A DNA stretch of 64,000 bases. It comes from Lates calcarifer (taxonomy: Eukaryota; Chordata; Actinopteri; Centropomidae). Each line of letters begins with the position of its first letter. Position 1 is the stretch's first letter. A program made the translations under genes and the position numbers. Below, piece after piece: positions 23,245 to 36,346 of the stretch. The stretch covers positions 25,620,144 to 25,684,143 of the forward strand of contig NC_066848.1 of assembly GCF_001640805.2 (NCBI RefSeq). The letters are read 5' to 3'. The notes beneath the pieces were generated by a model. It did no database searches, was not told where the DNA came from, and was given only the letters and a program-made list of their open reading frames with translations.

Positions 23245-23460
23245 GAAATGTTAAAGGATAACTCTGGGATTTTTTAACCTGGGCCTTATTTCCCCATTCT
23301 TTTTGGGTGTAAATGATTGATAGGGACAAAAATCAAACAGTGCACTATTGATCAAGAACCCAACCACCAACAGGTGCTGCAGTGTAATTCAATGGGCAAT
23401 TGTCCACATCAAAGCATGTCCACTAAAGTGCTTGTTTTTGACACTGACAGGCTCAGATTG
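23245..23460. repeat. dispersed teleost repeat
   Basis: 'aaggataactctgggatttt' and 'acctgggccttatttcccca' followed by 'gtgtaaatgattgatagg' match the wording of a widespread fish repeat. It is non-coding; the family is not assigned. Confidence 0.45.
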
Positions 23461-23889
23461 TTGTTATGTGTCTGACAACATTATAGAGAGGATTACTACA
23501 GTGGTAGACCTTTTAACCTTTTAATCTAATTCCAGACAATAAACACAAAGTAACAGATTGAGGCAGTTTAAAATGCTGTTCACTACAAGTGGATATTGTG
23601 CTGCAAGATTGGATATTTAACACCTAACACGTTGCATTAACTGAGTATCAAAGGATCAAGTAAATTAAAAATATACCCTCAATATACTGGAAAATTTAAT
23701 CATTTAGCAGTTTGTTTGTTTTTTCCAAAAAACTCTGTGGAAGATACCCACTTACTTTGTAACTCAAGCTGCTGAAGCAATTAAGTTAAACTTCATACTG
23801 TATGTTTGTGAAGGACTTCTGATTGCCAAAGGAATGGCAGTGTAGTGTTACTATAGTGACAAAGGGGGCAAGGATGGCATCTAAACAGA

Positions 23890-23945
23890 GAAGTAAAAGT
23901 GCATTTCCCACAAGTGGGATAAATAAAGTCTATCTTATCTTAAAA
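23890..23945 (+). repeat. LINE-type 3' tail
   Basis: 'gcatttcccacaagtgggat' followed by 'aaataaagtctatcttatct' resembles the 3' end and short tandem tail of fish non-LTR retrotransposons. No upstream coding part of such an element is recognised here. Confidence 0.5.
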
Positions 23946-24100
23946 GGAGGTGCAAGATGCTCAACAACATGAGGGTGGTAGCTCCCCTAGTGCTAACAGG
24001 ACAGCAAGAGAATGGAAGATTGATGGAATGGAAGAGCTAGTGAACCTGACTCTGATCCTCTCTGTGATTTCTAGCAAGAAAACAAACAAAAAAACAGCTC

Positions 24101-24568
24101 TTGTTGAAGATAACAGATGAAGAGGGACACTCGAGGAGTGAGAATGGGAGGATAAATGATGTCCTTGAAGAAGATGAAGGCAGACCAAGGTCAGTGATCG
24201 CCTCTGTAGAGAAGCTGCTCAGAGATGCCCAGCATAAAAGACTCATGGATAGAAAAAGCACACCAGACATCAGCAGAGCAGCCCAGATCAATTACAGTCA
24301 GATTCCTCAGTTACAGAACGAAGGAAGAAGTTCTCTAACTGACGTGATAAAAAAGGCTTCATGTGGAAAAATGGCAAAATCAGCCGCAACCATACACCAT
24401 GGATCCATGTCAGATGGGAATACACAGAGGCATGATAGGTCCTCGAGGCAAACAAGATTCCAAATTCTGTATCCATCTTGGCTGAGTGTTTTTATGAAGA
24501 TTGAGCAAGAACCTATGAAACAGTGGAAGAGGCAATGTTGGTCTTGGCGGACCAGGGATTGCCTGTAA
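24101..24568 (+). other. unrecognised 155-codon open frame
   Basis: A hydrophilic frame rich in D, E, K, R and S (for example VLEEDEGRPRSVIASVEKLL). A plausible acceptor (gatttctag, 24066-24074) lies just upstream, and a Lys/Asn/Gln-coding A-rich run precedes the ATG. I recognise no family. It could be a lineage-specific exon, part of the decayed gene upstream, or transposon gag-like text. Codon use is not convincing enough to call a gene. Confidence 0.2.
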
Positions 24569-25137
24569 AAGTAACATCATACAATCAGTCACGTCTGGAG
24601 AAGACTGGCTGTAGTCATGGCAGGTGGTGTGGTCAGGATACACAACTTGAACTAAAGGAGTGCCAAGTTACAAGGGAAAGCCTGTAAGTATTTATCTATG
24701 AACAAACAGAGAGTACAGGCTCATTAATACTGAAGAGTAATGGCTGAGTAATTTGGACTTTGGTACAGGTTTATAATTTAAAAACAAACTAGCAGAATAA
24801 CCGAAATCATAGAAACATGGTCAAGGAGTGAATTCTCCATGGCTGCTAACACTGTAGAGGGCCCTCTAACTCAGGTGAGAGATAGAGGTTATCCCTAAGG
24901 GCAGAACAGGTCAAGAAATGGACCTCACTGTTGGAAGAAAATGTTCAATGCTCAGAACTTGTCTCGCATTGTTTGTTTTTTTGAGAAGGGACTTCCTACT
25001 ACATATCTAGTAAAGGAGAATGTGATCATTGAATTTCAGCTCAAATACAAGGTAAATACTTTTAATGTTGTTTTGAATTCCATTCTAGAAGAGGTAAGCC
25101 TTTGTCAAACTGAAAACAGCACAAAATGAAACAACAA

Positions 25138-25173
25138 CAAAAAAACAAACAAACAAACAAACAAAAAAAAAAC
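25138..25173 (+). repeat. (AAAC)n-type simple repeat
   Basis: Repeats of aaac/aaca units end in a poly-A run. Confidence 0.85.
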
Positions 25174-25799
25174 ACATGATCTCTTCATGCACTTCTATCA
25201 AGCCCCACCCCCACCTACCAATGAATCAACATATTAAGTCAGACAGCATGGTCAAATGTTTGGTGTTCTCACAGTAGCTGTCACATAACTCCTTGTTGAA
25301 AATGTGTGTGAGGCAATAAAAGAGTTAAATTCTTTTTGTCCAGCCAAGCAGCAGGATGTGTAGTCAGTGTTTTTGTTTAGGCAGACATTTTTAGAAGCCC
25401 AGAGAGACAAAACAATGTGTACAACGTCATTAGAGTAGCATATGGGATGGGTCCACCCTCTCACACCAGTACAGAACAACAATGCATGAACACACACACA
25501 CACTATCTCTACCTACTACCTACACACAAGTGGCTCTCAGTAATATAGAACACTGATAGTAATACTAATGGAGTATTACAGAAATGAAGTCATCTAAACT
25601 CTGCCTGTTGTAAAACTAAACGTGTATCCTAATATTTCACAGGACATTTACTGAACAAATTTATCATGACTGCTGCTGGGATCTGAGACAGGAAGACACA
25701 CAGAAACAAACATGAATGTGCGCACAAGCATATTGTGATCCATTTCCTGCTCTGCTCTTTTCCACTCTACCTTGTGTGGTCCCTATATTTAGCTCAGTC

Positions 25800-26169
25800 C
25801 AGGGAAACCAACCAACACAGGCAGGAAAACTAAGTTTGGAAAGAATTGAAGGAAGTCTAGTGGCCATTTAGACAAACAACTCACACTGGGATCAGTTCTG
25901 ACTGAAGAGCAGCAGTGCTGTGGCTGAGATTGACAAAGAGCTTTGGAAAGAAACAGGAGCATCTAAAGAAAGAATCGGGAGATACTTCTATCTAGCACTG
26001 ATGCCCGGACAGCTATGCAGGGCTTAGTAGCAGCCTTGTCGATCCAGCTGGACTTGGGTTTTGATGTGGATTTGAACATGCAAAAGATGGATCTATACAT
26101 GAACATATTTAAAAGGTGGATCCATGTAGACTGCTAGTAGATCTCAGCAGATTGGAAGTCTCGGATTAG
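25800..26169 (+). other. possible untranslated first exon (rasgrp3?)
   Basis: A TATA-like ctatatttagc lies at 25784-25794. About 370 bases without strong repeats follow, ending at a good donor (gattag|gtaaga at 26170). No long frame is present. It lies upstream of rasgrp3 on the same strand. Only transcript data could confirm it. Confidence 0.2.
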
Positions 26170-26519
26170 GTAAGATGCATATTGGTTGCCTAAAAACCAC
26201 ATATCACATTAAAAACCACACTTGTCATCCATAGTTACTACTGGAATTGCTTTGTAAAATTAGGACTTTAGATATCTCTCTGTTATCTACTGTGACCATT
26301 TTGTGATGGTATGGATGGACACCGATTGTGTAAACATTTGCCTGTATTTGCACACCGTCATCTGTCAGATATTTGGTGAGATAACTGTCTTTCTCAGGAC
26401 TTACTGTTTATTGTATCTGTATGTGTTTGACAGTCTTACTCTGCTGTAGTTGTGTATACCACATGATATGAACACACCAAACACAGTTTATGTCATTTCT
26501 CTTCAAGGCAACAGTAGAG

Positions 26520-26625
26520 TTAGACAGGAAATGTGAGGAAAGAGAGCAGGGGAATGACATGCAGTAAAGGGTCTGACTGGCTGGGAGTCGAACCTGGGTT
26601 GTTAGGTTGGGTTATGCTTGGGTTG
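26520..26625. repeat. tRNA-like SINE-type fragment
   Basis: 'atgacatgcagtaaagggtc' followed by 'gggagtcgaacctgggttgt' resembles a tRNA-derived fish repeat with a B-box-like GAGTCGAACCTGG. It is too short and altered to be a functional tRNA. Confidence 0.45.
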
Positions 26626-26699
26626 TTTTAAATTCAAACTAATTCTTGTGCTGTAGCAGACACAGACACATGAACATTGAAGCAGTTTGCAGTAACAGA

Positions 26700-29600
26700 T
26701 GGTGTAGAGATGGACAGAGGGGCTGTGAAGCCTCAGGGTCTTCTGCTGCATTCTCTGACTCAGAAACAGTCTGTTGGACTGCTCAATTCTTTCTCAAATT
26801 ATTTTTATCACCAGGATTCTCTAATGCATCAAATGTATACATTATGTCTGAGGACAGCTTTTGTGGCAACATAAAAAAACTCTCAGTGCCTCTCTTTCAA
26901 CACAATCCACTGGAGTTGCATACATTTGACACATGACCAACTCATCCACCATCTATAGCATAATTATTTCATTAGTTGTTGCCTGAGAAACCACACAAAA
27001 CTGATTGATCTACCCCTATGGATTTATAAAACAATTCAGTTTATTCATTATTATTAATTATGTGGCAGCAGTTTGTTCAGAGTGCAAAGTGAATAAAATT
27101 CACTGACTGCTGAACAACCACTGGATTTCAAGCTATTTTAAACCTAAATCAAAACAAATTGTGAAAACACACACACACATACACAATGGAATTGCTGCAA
27201 TGGAACTATATATATATAGTTAGTTCAGTTTCTGGTATCTCCCAACTCTTGAGTGAAAGATCTGGTTCTTCTGCTAAATGCTCCACTTTGTTCACCAACT
27301 GGTCTCTAACTGTGTCTGTCCACTGTTAGCTGCTGAGCAGGTAGTGGACACCTTTTCTTTAAAAACAGTTGCCTGTTGTGGCCCAAAATGTGGAACAGTG
27401 CATTTATTTCAGATAAACAGTGAGCTGAAACTCACTATAAAACTGAAGGGAGCTGAATATTTGGGTAACAATTCTGTGTTAGTTCATCACAATGAGTCTG
27501 GCATGACCAAGCCTTAACGTCTGAGGTGATAGATCAGAAAAAAATTACGCTCACTGTGATAGACATAATGGACATAGATATAAGGACAGCATTGTATGTG
27601 GGGGATAGGTTATGTCATGGACCTTCTCCTCTATTGTTCCTTCAAAGAGGAGTGAAGGAGGCCCTCAACAGAGGAGGAGCTCTATGACAATACTTATTCA
27701 TTCAGAAAAAGATGCTGTGTAAACAAGGCCACCCCATGGTCAAAACATTTGATGTCAATGCAGTGATTAGTTGTTTAATGCTTCAAGTTTTTCTTCTGAA
27801 ACAGACTGATGGGTATGGTCAGAAGAGTGCTTTAATACACCTGTAACCACACCCACAGTGATGTCACAGGGTCCCGGGGTACACCTGTACATTGTCACAG
27901 TAAGGTGAGAAGTTACTGGAAATCAGCGAAGACATGAACATTAATTTAGTCTTTAAAACTCAAATTAATTTCATTTTCACACCACAAGGTAGAAATCGTC
28001 AATTTTTAGAATTATTCAAAATGGAAGGATGGAAAATCTACCTTAACCAGATGTGCATAAATTAATTTTCAAAACAGAGAGAGCTAATACCATGTGATAA
28101 GAGCTGATCCTTTAATGTTCAGGTTCAATCAGGTTCAATTGTTAAACACATCCAAGACCCACAGCAGAAAAACAAGACCCTACATGGCATGACTGGACTG
28201 AGCAGAATTCAAACTTGGAAACCCAGGTTGACTGAGTAGATCCATGAAGTCCTCTACTGCAAGCCACCTACCACTAGGCACTGTAGCTAAATGTAGAAAA
28301 TGTTGTCTGTGCACAGAGAGTGTAAAATGTGATAAATGTAAGTTGACAGGTGCTGTTAGTACTGGTGGAACTGCTGCTTTGTTGCTGCCATTATCACGGT
28401 CATTGTAAAGTGATTTCTTAACAGATCTCCAAGTTAGCTTTGTACATTTACTTTGTCTCTGCTAGTTTTTGTTTACAGCTACCTAACCCTAACCCTAAGA
28501 ATTGGATTACATTTGTCACCAGATAGCATTAACTCCCTCATGTATTTTGCCCAAAACAAACAGACATGTAGCACTCATAAATATCTGTTACTGGTTCATG
28601 TTAATCAGTGATAATAAGCACACCTGCAGTACAAACTCCAACATGCAGCATATGGACTCCCTCTGAGTTGAAGCACTAGAGCTCTGTGGACCACAGAGTA
28701 ACTCAAATACCCTCAGGTCAAGCACATCAGTTCTGAGATCTGCATTACATCACCAGCAGATGCACATACTTTTGTGGTTAAATAGATGCAAAATAATAAC
28801 AGTCCTAGCATGACAATGATTGTTCCACTACAACAAACATTACAACTTTGAATTATCCATAGATTTAAACCTGGATATGTTGACATGCAATGCATTTAAA
28901 TGTATACACACTAGCTGACCTTCTTTGAGACTTGAGATAATTTATGTTTATACTTTGATAATGCATGTGAACATAACTTCATCATCTAAGTAAATTCTCA
29001 GTTCTGCCAGTAGCTCAGTGGACACAAATTGAGATATGTTAGATGTGTTATAACCTCCTCTACACAATTTTATTTAATTTACAATGTCCTGAGTCACAAT
29101 ATTCTTCACAGTCAGCAGTTTATTATTATATTTAAGCTTCTGCTTTTTATTTTTGTGGTCAAGACAATCATATCCTTTTTCATTATGTCAAAAAAAAGTG
29201 TCAATAGCACATTTTCATGATGGCAAATGAATTAATTTCAAATCCATTAAATTCAATTAAAGACATCACAGACTTGTTTTTTTCCTCTAACTCCATCAAA
29301 AGTCCCATCACCTCTAGGCATATATATAGAGTATAGGTACTGTAGAACAAGCCATGGTAGTAGCTCTTTGTGGCGTGTAACTAGGCACACAGAAGCTTTG
29401 GGCTAAATGCTAACAGCAGCATGCTTATATGTTCACGTGTTAACGAGACTGATGGGATTGTGATTAGCTTGGCAAGTATGTGGTCATAAACCAAAGTACT
29501 GGACAAATTACAATTTCCACCAAAGTGATTACAATTCATCCAGAGGGCGATATGAATGACATAAACCTCATGTCAGTAAAAATCAGGGGAATATAAAGAT

Positions 29601-30990
29601 ATTACAATACATCAACCCAAAATCATGACTATAAAACATTTTGTCCAGTAAATGCTGAGATACTTTATAGGATAAGTGAAACCTCCACCTGCTGGTGAGA
29701 GAACAAATCAGAGGATCACAACAGTAGGATTCATCACCTAGGCACCATGAATGAGACCCATGAGACCCACACTGGCATTACCCTGTCTAAAGCTCATCTT
29801 ACAGAAATTAGCATATATTCAAAGTGAAGTGGCTGATCTGGTGACAGATGACCTGTCAGCAGTCTTTCTGTATTCTAGAAATACAGAATTTGGTTTTGAC
29901 TTGTCTCCAGTTATTTGGATGCTTTAAATGGTGCTGTGTTTCTGAGACTGATCAAAGATAAAAATGCACCAAAAAACCTCATTAAAGGATGAAAAAGATG
30001 ATTGGAGTTGAATGGAAACAATATGTAAGCACATGTAATACCACTTTATGGCTTGGATTACGTCTTGTTTTAAAGCTACTGAAGTACAGCAGGTGGGATT
30101 AATCAAACTCACTAACTGTGGCAGCTAAGTGTTCACTAATGAAACAGGACATATGATTGGCTGTGTGCACACTCATACACAACATCTGTTTGTAGCAGTA
30201 GACTACACTAGAATCCAATGTGTTTAGGCAGCTCTAAACATCATGTTTATTCCCAACTCACAGTCTGTTCAGCGTGTCTGCTTTCACTTGCATCCCTCTG
30301 AGAGCAATGCTAGGTTTAGATTGTCTTCCCAAAGTCTTCTCCAAGCAGTTGGTTGTGCACTGTTAAGCATAATCATCATGAAAAAAATTACACCTCTTTT
30401 ACATCATGAGCATGTGGCTGCTTAAAAGCACAAAGTGAGATTTGTCCAAAGAGGACTTTTGCCCCTTACTGCCTAACTGTAACATACAGATGTTAGCTGT
30501 AAGCCAGCTAGTGACAGAAGCACTGTCTGTGTGTGTGCATTTGCTTTCAGCTGCAGCCTTTACTGAAACTGTGTTCTTTTTTCAGATGTGTTGTACTTTA
30601 AGATGATATGAGATGAAAATTAAATTGTTTTTAAACTTCCTCGTGGCTTTTCCTGACTCTTGAACTCATGTAGTCTTGTGAAACAAGAACTGATTTCTCA
30701 GTAATACTAATAGTATCAGTACCAATACTCACTTGGTGGAGAATGAGATTCCCTCTTAGAATGGATATCAATATTTCCAGCTTGATCTACTGCCCCCAAG
30801 TGTCCAAAAACAAACTGCAGCTTTTAGTCTTTTAACTAACAGGTGAAAGGAGAAGGGGTATTGCATAATAGCATGAATAGCAAGAAGCTATGTGCAGTGT
30901 CTTTAATGTTAATTTAGGGATTAAGTGTGAGGTCCAGGATCAAAACAAATGTAGAAAAAATTGATTTGAACAAAATTTTCAAAAGAAAAT
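26700..30990. other. gene-poor intergenic DNA
   Basis: No exon-like frames are recognised. Contents are AT-rich unique-looking DNA, a palindromic aactatatatatatagtt (27204-27221) and the dispersed repeat at 29370-29660. A short ctaaccctaaccctaag at 28483 is noted under rejections. Confidence 0.5.
29370..29660. repeat. dispersed repeat, copy 2 (related to 10195-10425)
   Basis: 'cataaaccaaagtactggac' and 'gattacaattcatccagagg' follow the same plan as the copy in the ltbp1 3' region. Confidence 0.5.
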
Positions 30991-31002
30991 ACTGATTGTG
31001 TA

Positions 31003-31028
31003 TGTGTGTGTGTGTGTGTGTGTGTGTA
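31003..31028 (+). repeat. (TG)n microsatellite
   Basis: Thirteen TG units directly precede the GC-richer block at 31030. Confidence 0.95.
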
Positions 31029-31029
31029 G

Positions 31030-31255
31030 TGGTTTGGGCGTGGGGTGGGGGGTCACATGGCAGGACTGCTGCTGCTCCAGGCTGCTGTGTTTACCAACAA
31101 GAGGTCATAGCATAGTATACTCTCCACCATGGGAGTGGGAGTCTCTCTATCTGACAGCCAGCAGCCTCCTGCAGCATTCAGCAGCAGTTACACTTATCTC
31201 ACTAAAAGGACTGATCTTTAATTTGGACTGTTGGTGACACGCTGCTGTAGAGAGG
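31030..31255 (+). other. possible untranslated first exon (rasgrp3?)
   Basis: A G-rich block (gggcgtggggtggggggtca) is followed by 200 bases of moderate GC rich in CAG/CTG words, ending at a good donor (agagag|ggtaaga region, GT at 31256). It resembles a TATA-less promoter plus 5' UTR exon upstream of rasgrp3. The open frame inside (from 30998) starts in the TG repeat and looks spurious. Confidence 0.28.
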
Positions 31256-32621
31256 GTAAGAGTAACTGTTTATGAACTATAGATGGTGTAGATTGTGAGA
31301 TATTTGTAATAGTTAGATTCTGTCACACCAAAAACAAGATTTAAAGGTTGGTTGTTGCCTTGCAAGATGAATTAACATTACAGTTTACTTCTTTTACTTC
31401 TTTAACAGTGTCTCAGCTATAGCTTCATTTTGTGTAATAAAGACTAATGTTAAGTCGGTGTGGGGCTGAAGGAGTGTGTGGTAAGATGTACAAGTTAACA
31501 GCATTATACTACAGTTGTGTCATGCTATTTTGTGAACAACATTTAACAGACCTTAATGTGAGGCAGGACTTTTAAGACCAGTGTATTGAATTTGTGTGCG
31601 TCTCTGTGTGTGCACCTACGAGCAGAGTATGTCACTGGACTATGCCTAAACACACAATGACGCATCCACAAACCAGAGGCAGAGACACAGTGACCCATTG
31701 TGGAGGCAGAAAAGCACAAGTCATGCTAAAGGGCACAGCTGACTGTAACATGCACAGCAGAAGCTGTGAAATCAAAAGGAAGAAAAACATAAGTGTGTCA
31801 AGTGTGTGTATCCCATAGCAATTGACATATAATGCATTAATGTTTGACACACTGTGAGAGCAGTGTGATTTCCACACAGATAAAGTGAAAGAGAACACTT
31901 TGAATGCTTTAGAATGGCCTGTTTGTTGTTTGTGATGCCTGTCTGCGTCACACTCAGTGGCAAACAGCATCAAGTGTCCTTTCTTGAATTGTGCAGCCTG
32001 TCTGTCCTTACTCTGTCAGTTTATTCTTAGCAGTGCATTTGTTTAATCAAATGTTGAACAAATGCACAATAAAATAAAAATAAAATACCTTTAGGTGTGA
32101 ATGTGAGTGTGAATATGTCTGTGTTAATCTTGTGATAGACTGGTTACCTGTTTAGGATTAACCTATAGAATGAGGAGACAGAGTGAAGCGATGTAATGTA
32201 GAACTCCCTAAAAACAAATGTGAGCATGTGGCACATGGCTACTAATGTTATTAGAATGTACAGCCAGAGAATGTACTTGTTTAGATGCACTTTATATCTC
32301 CGCAGAAGAGTATATACAAACAAATTTACTACTATAGAATAGCCATGGATATGTAGTCATATCAATTTTGTCTATATAATTTTGAATGTAACAGACATGG
32401 AGCAGGATTTTATGAGCAGCAGGTTTGTCATCACAGATCATCCACACAGCTTGGATGGTCATGTTGAGGGAAGACACAAACTAGAGACAGTCTGCAATAA
32501 TCTCATCGGCAGGACGACATGGATTTTACTAAATTATAATCGATTAACTGAGACTGACCCAACTGACAACAATAACCCAATGGTAACAGGTAGAGGCCTA
32601 AAATAATAAGAAAATGAGGTG

Positions 32622-33735
32622 CTAACGGAAAGTTAAGGTGTAAAGATAAGCTTTAGAGAAGGCTTGATAGGAAAAGGCCCTGCAGCCTTCTGACTTCTTG
32701 TTAACTCTGGGGACAGACAGGAGCCTTGCAGAGCACAGAGTGTGGGAGGGAATACAAGGATCAAGTAGATCAGACAGGGGTGAGGGGGCAAGTTTGTTTA
32801 GATTTTGCACGTCATTAGAAGAACCTGAGTCTGATCTGACATGAATAGGGAGCCAGTTAAGGGGGGCTAAAACTGGAGTAATGTGGTTAAATTTTCTGGA
32901 TTTAGTCGATGCAGCATTCTGCACCATTTGAAGACTTTTAACATGTGGCAGGCCAGAAAACAAAACGTTACAATTATCAAGTCTCAATGAGACAAAGGCG
33001 TGAATTGGAATTTTAGTGTCTGGCATGGAAAGTAAAGACCAAATCTTAGCTATGTTGTGTTGGTGAAAAAAGGTGGTCTTGGTGACACTGTTTTTGATTG
33101 AGAGCTATTTTGCTTGTATAACATAATTTCTTTCAGACTAGTGTAAAGAAAACATCCAACATACACAATTAGGTGTTTCTTTTACTACAGTTTGTCCTTG
33201 TGCATCTGTATCTATCTTAAAAATTAAGTTCTCTTTAGGGGAATCTAATGCGACACACAGCACTGCGTCCACTGTCTGCACCACATCATGTATGGTATCG
33301 TTGTAAAGTTCTCTCTCTCTTTCTCCTGCACAATGTTATAGGATCTCAACATAGTAATTTCCTTCGTATCAGCAACCAATTGTGAAAATACAGAGGTGGG
33401 TTTATTAGGAGACTAGACAGGGCTGTATGTATGTCACTGGTTCAATTTTCAGTGGGGTGTGTCTGCCGACAATCACTCACCAAGAGCAGTTAAAGTTGAG
33501 GGACCAATGTGTAGAGTGGTAAATACACTGTTATGAGATCAGAGATAACAGGAGTGACATGAGAAACAGTCAAATTAGACACCTCTATTCCACAGGAAAG
33601 AATCAGGTCAAGAATGTTAACCCTACAGTGAATAGGTTCATGCACAGACTGGGTGAACCTGAAAGTATCAATAAGTGCCAGAAAGGCTTTACTTGGGGGA
33701 TCATTTAGGTGAATGTTGAAGTGGTTGGAGTCCAC
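32622..33735 (-). mobile_element. L2-like LINE remnant, internally deleted
   Basis: Two - strand frames belong to one element. 33735-33490 has FNIHLNDPPSKAFLALIDTF and NILDLILS (end of the endonuclease domain). 33026-32622 has RLDNCNVLFSGLP, then QNAAS, LNWLPIH and LSDLLDPCIPSHTL (end of the reverse transcriptase). Only about 460 bases separate them, so most of the RT, including its catalytic box, is deleted. Stops and substitutions show that it is inactive. Confidence 0.8.
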
Positions 33736-34069
33736 CTTGTGGTGGACCTGCTCCCCATGTATTTCTGATGTTCAAAACTTATCTCATTATACATGTTATG
33801 TTGCTTTTTTGGATGTGGTATTCAGTGCAAAACATAAATGTTAAAGGATTAAAGTTATGATAATAAATAAAGGAAGTTACTTCTTATAAAAGAAGTTACT
33901 TTTTTACTTTTCATTTGTCTTGTTTACTGTGTGGAAAAAGGTTTACAGTGATATGTTTTGTTTTCATCTGTCCTGATGGTTGCTAGTGTGGATCGGTGGA
34001 TAGACTGGTGAATGTTTTGGTGCATTGTTATTTACCATTACTGTTATTGTGCCATGTAAGATATGTACA

Positions 34070-34132
34070 ACCTCCAGCCCCTTGTGATCCTGCTCAAGAT
34101 AAGCAGGTGTAAATAATGGATGGATGGAAAAA
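34070..34132 (+). repeat. retroelement tail ending in ATGGATGGA
   Basis: 'cccttgtgatcctgctcaag' is followed by 'gtaaataatggatggatgga', a common fish SINE/LINE-type tail. Confidence 0.5.
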
Positions 34133-34977
34133 TCTATTTACAGCTGTCTCTATGCTCTTGGAGATATGATCCAAAAGTATGCCATACTCACATTCATATG
34201 ACAAATGAAGCCAAGCCTGCAATGCAAATCATAGTAACTTAAAACAAGGTCACATTCCAGAAAAGGCTACTGTCCAGACCTTGGCTGTTAACTTAGGGAC
34301 TAGTTGTACTATAGACCTTTGGTAGCTATCAAGTAAATTGATTGATTGCTGAGATGGAATTTGCCACAAGCAAGCCAGTGTTTTCGCCAGTGTTTTCCAA
34401 CAGTATCTGTATCGCAGTTGTAACTGTATATCTTATTGTAAGTCAGTTGGGATGTCCTCAGCTGATCTGCAAGAATGTTTTCAGAGATGGGCAAGACTTT
34501 ATTTAAGTGTTAGTATATGGATTATTATTCAAATTCAGGCATTTGTTTCTTACACTTTTAAATTTTTTTTTCCTTATCTTGTTCCCATATGAATATTGCA
34601 ACAGGTTTTGCTTGCTGCAATCGTTCCTCCTGTTCATAATGACCCTAAAAGAGATCTGTTCCCAAATCAGTTTCAGTGTAAGTGGTGGAGAACAAAATCC
34701 ACAGTCCTAGCTTCATGTAAAAATACATTCCATTTATCTGAGGCTAGTCTGGGGTTCCAGCAGTCTGTATTTGACAAATCAAGATTAAGACTTTTTAGTC
34801 CAAAACTCCCTCTTTGTGTTACTGACCCCTCACTTCGCTAACAAAGAAATGAAATAAAAACACTGAAACTTTAGAAGACATTTCTTCATTTGCTTAACTC
34901 AGACAGCTGAAGTTTCATATTAACTTTAGAAAAAACTGAGTTTTTTTTTCCCTTTTTTGCACAGAGGATGGACTTTG

Positions 34978-35532
34978 GACAAATATAATGTGCCTAAAAT
35001 AATAACACTTTTTTTTTTTTTTTATCTTTCATGTCTTTATTGAACACACTCATTCAGTTAATAGCTGGTTGACCCCAACCAAACCCTTTGACTGGACGCC
35101 CACTTCATGGTAGAGTAGCCACAGTCCCAAAATGTCTCCATTTGAGATTGTTTGCCTAACTGTAGACTGGTGAATTTCTAATGTCTTTGAAATTACTCTA
35201 TAACCCTTTCCAGCTCATCAAGAATCAACAATTCTTGATTGTAGATCCTCTGAAAGCTCTTTTTGGCAAGGCATGGCTCACATAAGCATATTCTTCTTGT
35301 GCAGAGCAAACTCAAAAAGTTTGAGTGGTTTTTATCAGTCAAAGTAGCTCTAGTCCACACCTCCGAAACTAATTTTCTCCAGGTATGCTAACACCTGACT
35401 CCAATTAGCTTTTTTGAGGTCATTAATTCAAGGGTTCACATATTTTTTCCACTAGTTTTTATGATTACTCTCAATAAAAACATGAAAGGTCAGAATTTTT
35501 TGTGTTATTATTTTAGGCACATTATATTTGTC
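34978..35532. mobile_element. 555-bp DNA transposon (MITE) with perfect 31-bp TIRs
   Basis: Positions 34978-35008 (gacaaatataatgtgcctaa...aacac) and 35502-35532 are exact reverse complements over 31 bases. The interior has no long frame but contains transposase-like words of a decayed DNA element ('tgtttgcctaactgtagact', 'ccctttccagctcatcaaga'). No clear target-site duplication is seen, so the superfamily is left open. Confidence 0.88.
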
Positions 35533-36240
35533 AATATCCTTGACTTAGATGAAGATCAGATCATATTTTATGACAAATTAAAACCATGAAATTCTTGCCA
35601 CTATATATGGGCACCCGACTAAGTGTTTTAAGATACACATCAAAAACTGATCATATCAACTTTAGTCTCATCATGAGAGCACCTACACTTTTACATATCT
35701 CTGGTTGAAAAAGATGTTTGGAAGGTGTGAAGCCCTCAAAATGTCACAGTGAAAGAAATTTTTAAAAATCCTTTCAATACATTTTGAATCCCTCTGATCC
35801 AGACTATATGTTTTATCAACATTGGTATGTAGTAGACAGTTGTGACCACAGCCTTGGTGGACAGTGAACCCTCAGCTGTAGTGGAGTTAGTTAATCTAGT
35901 CCTGTCAGTGACTGCTGCTAATTAAGACAAGCTGTAGCTGTGGTCATGACTGTAACCATGACATGATGGTACCATTGCTATTGCTCCAATTGTGGCAGGA
36001 GACATGGTTGTACTTTGGTTGTTATGACTGTGACACATGAGTGTAACTTGGCTGTGCGTGTGCTGTGAACTGACATTGTTGTGCTGGTAGAGCATTTTAT
36101 TGAAGCTACTGTATGTCTGTGCTCCTGTGGTGTATTGTTAAAATATCACACCTGAAAGCATCATGGGCACAAATTCTGCTAATGTTAGTAGAATCACTTA
36201 AGAGTTGTCACACTTCAGACACTGCAGTTGTGGTCTGAGC

Positions 36241-36346
36241 AATAACCATGTCACAGCCACAGCTTCACCAAGCACAGCCAGGCAGGACAGCAGCAGCAGC
36301 TGGGCTCACTGCCAGTGGCTGCATGTCAGAGCTCTGCCTGCACCAT
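36241..36346 (+). other. possible untranslated exon (rasgrp3?)
   Basis: A GC-richer stretch with repeated CAG words (ggcaggacagcagcagcagc) ends at a strong donor (caccat|gtaaga at 36347). It lies 4.7 kb before the rasgrp3 start exon. The ATG in the donor context is followed immediately by the splice site. Confidence 0.25.

Noticed and set aside
28483..28500. Telomere-like ctaaccctaaccctaag
   Set aside because: Only about two and a half CCCTAA units; expected by chance or from slippage, too short for an interstitial telomere.
30998..31237. Open frame starting in the (TG)n tract
   Set aside because: Starts in a microsatellite (MYVCVCVCVC), not conserved-looking; treated as possible UTR instead.
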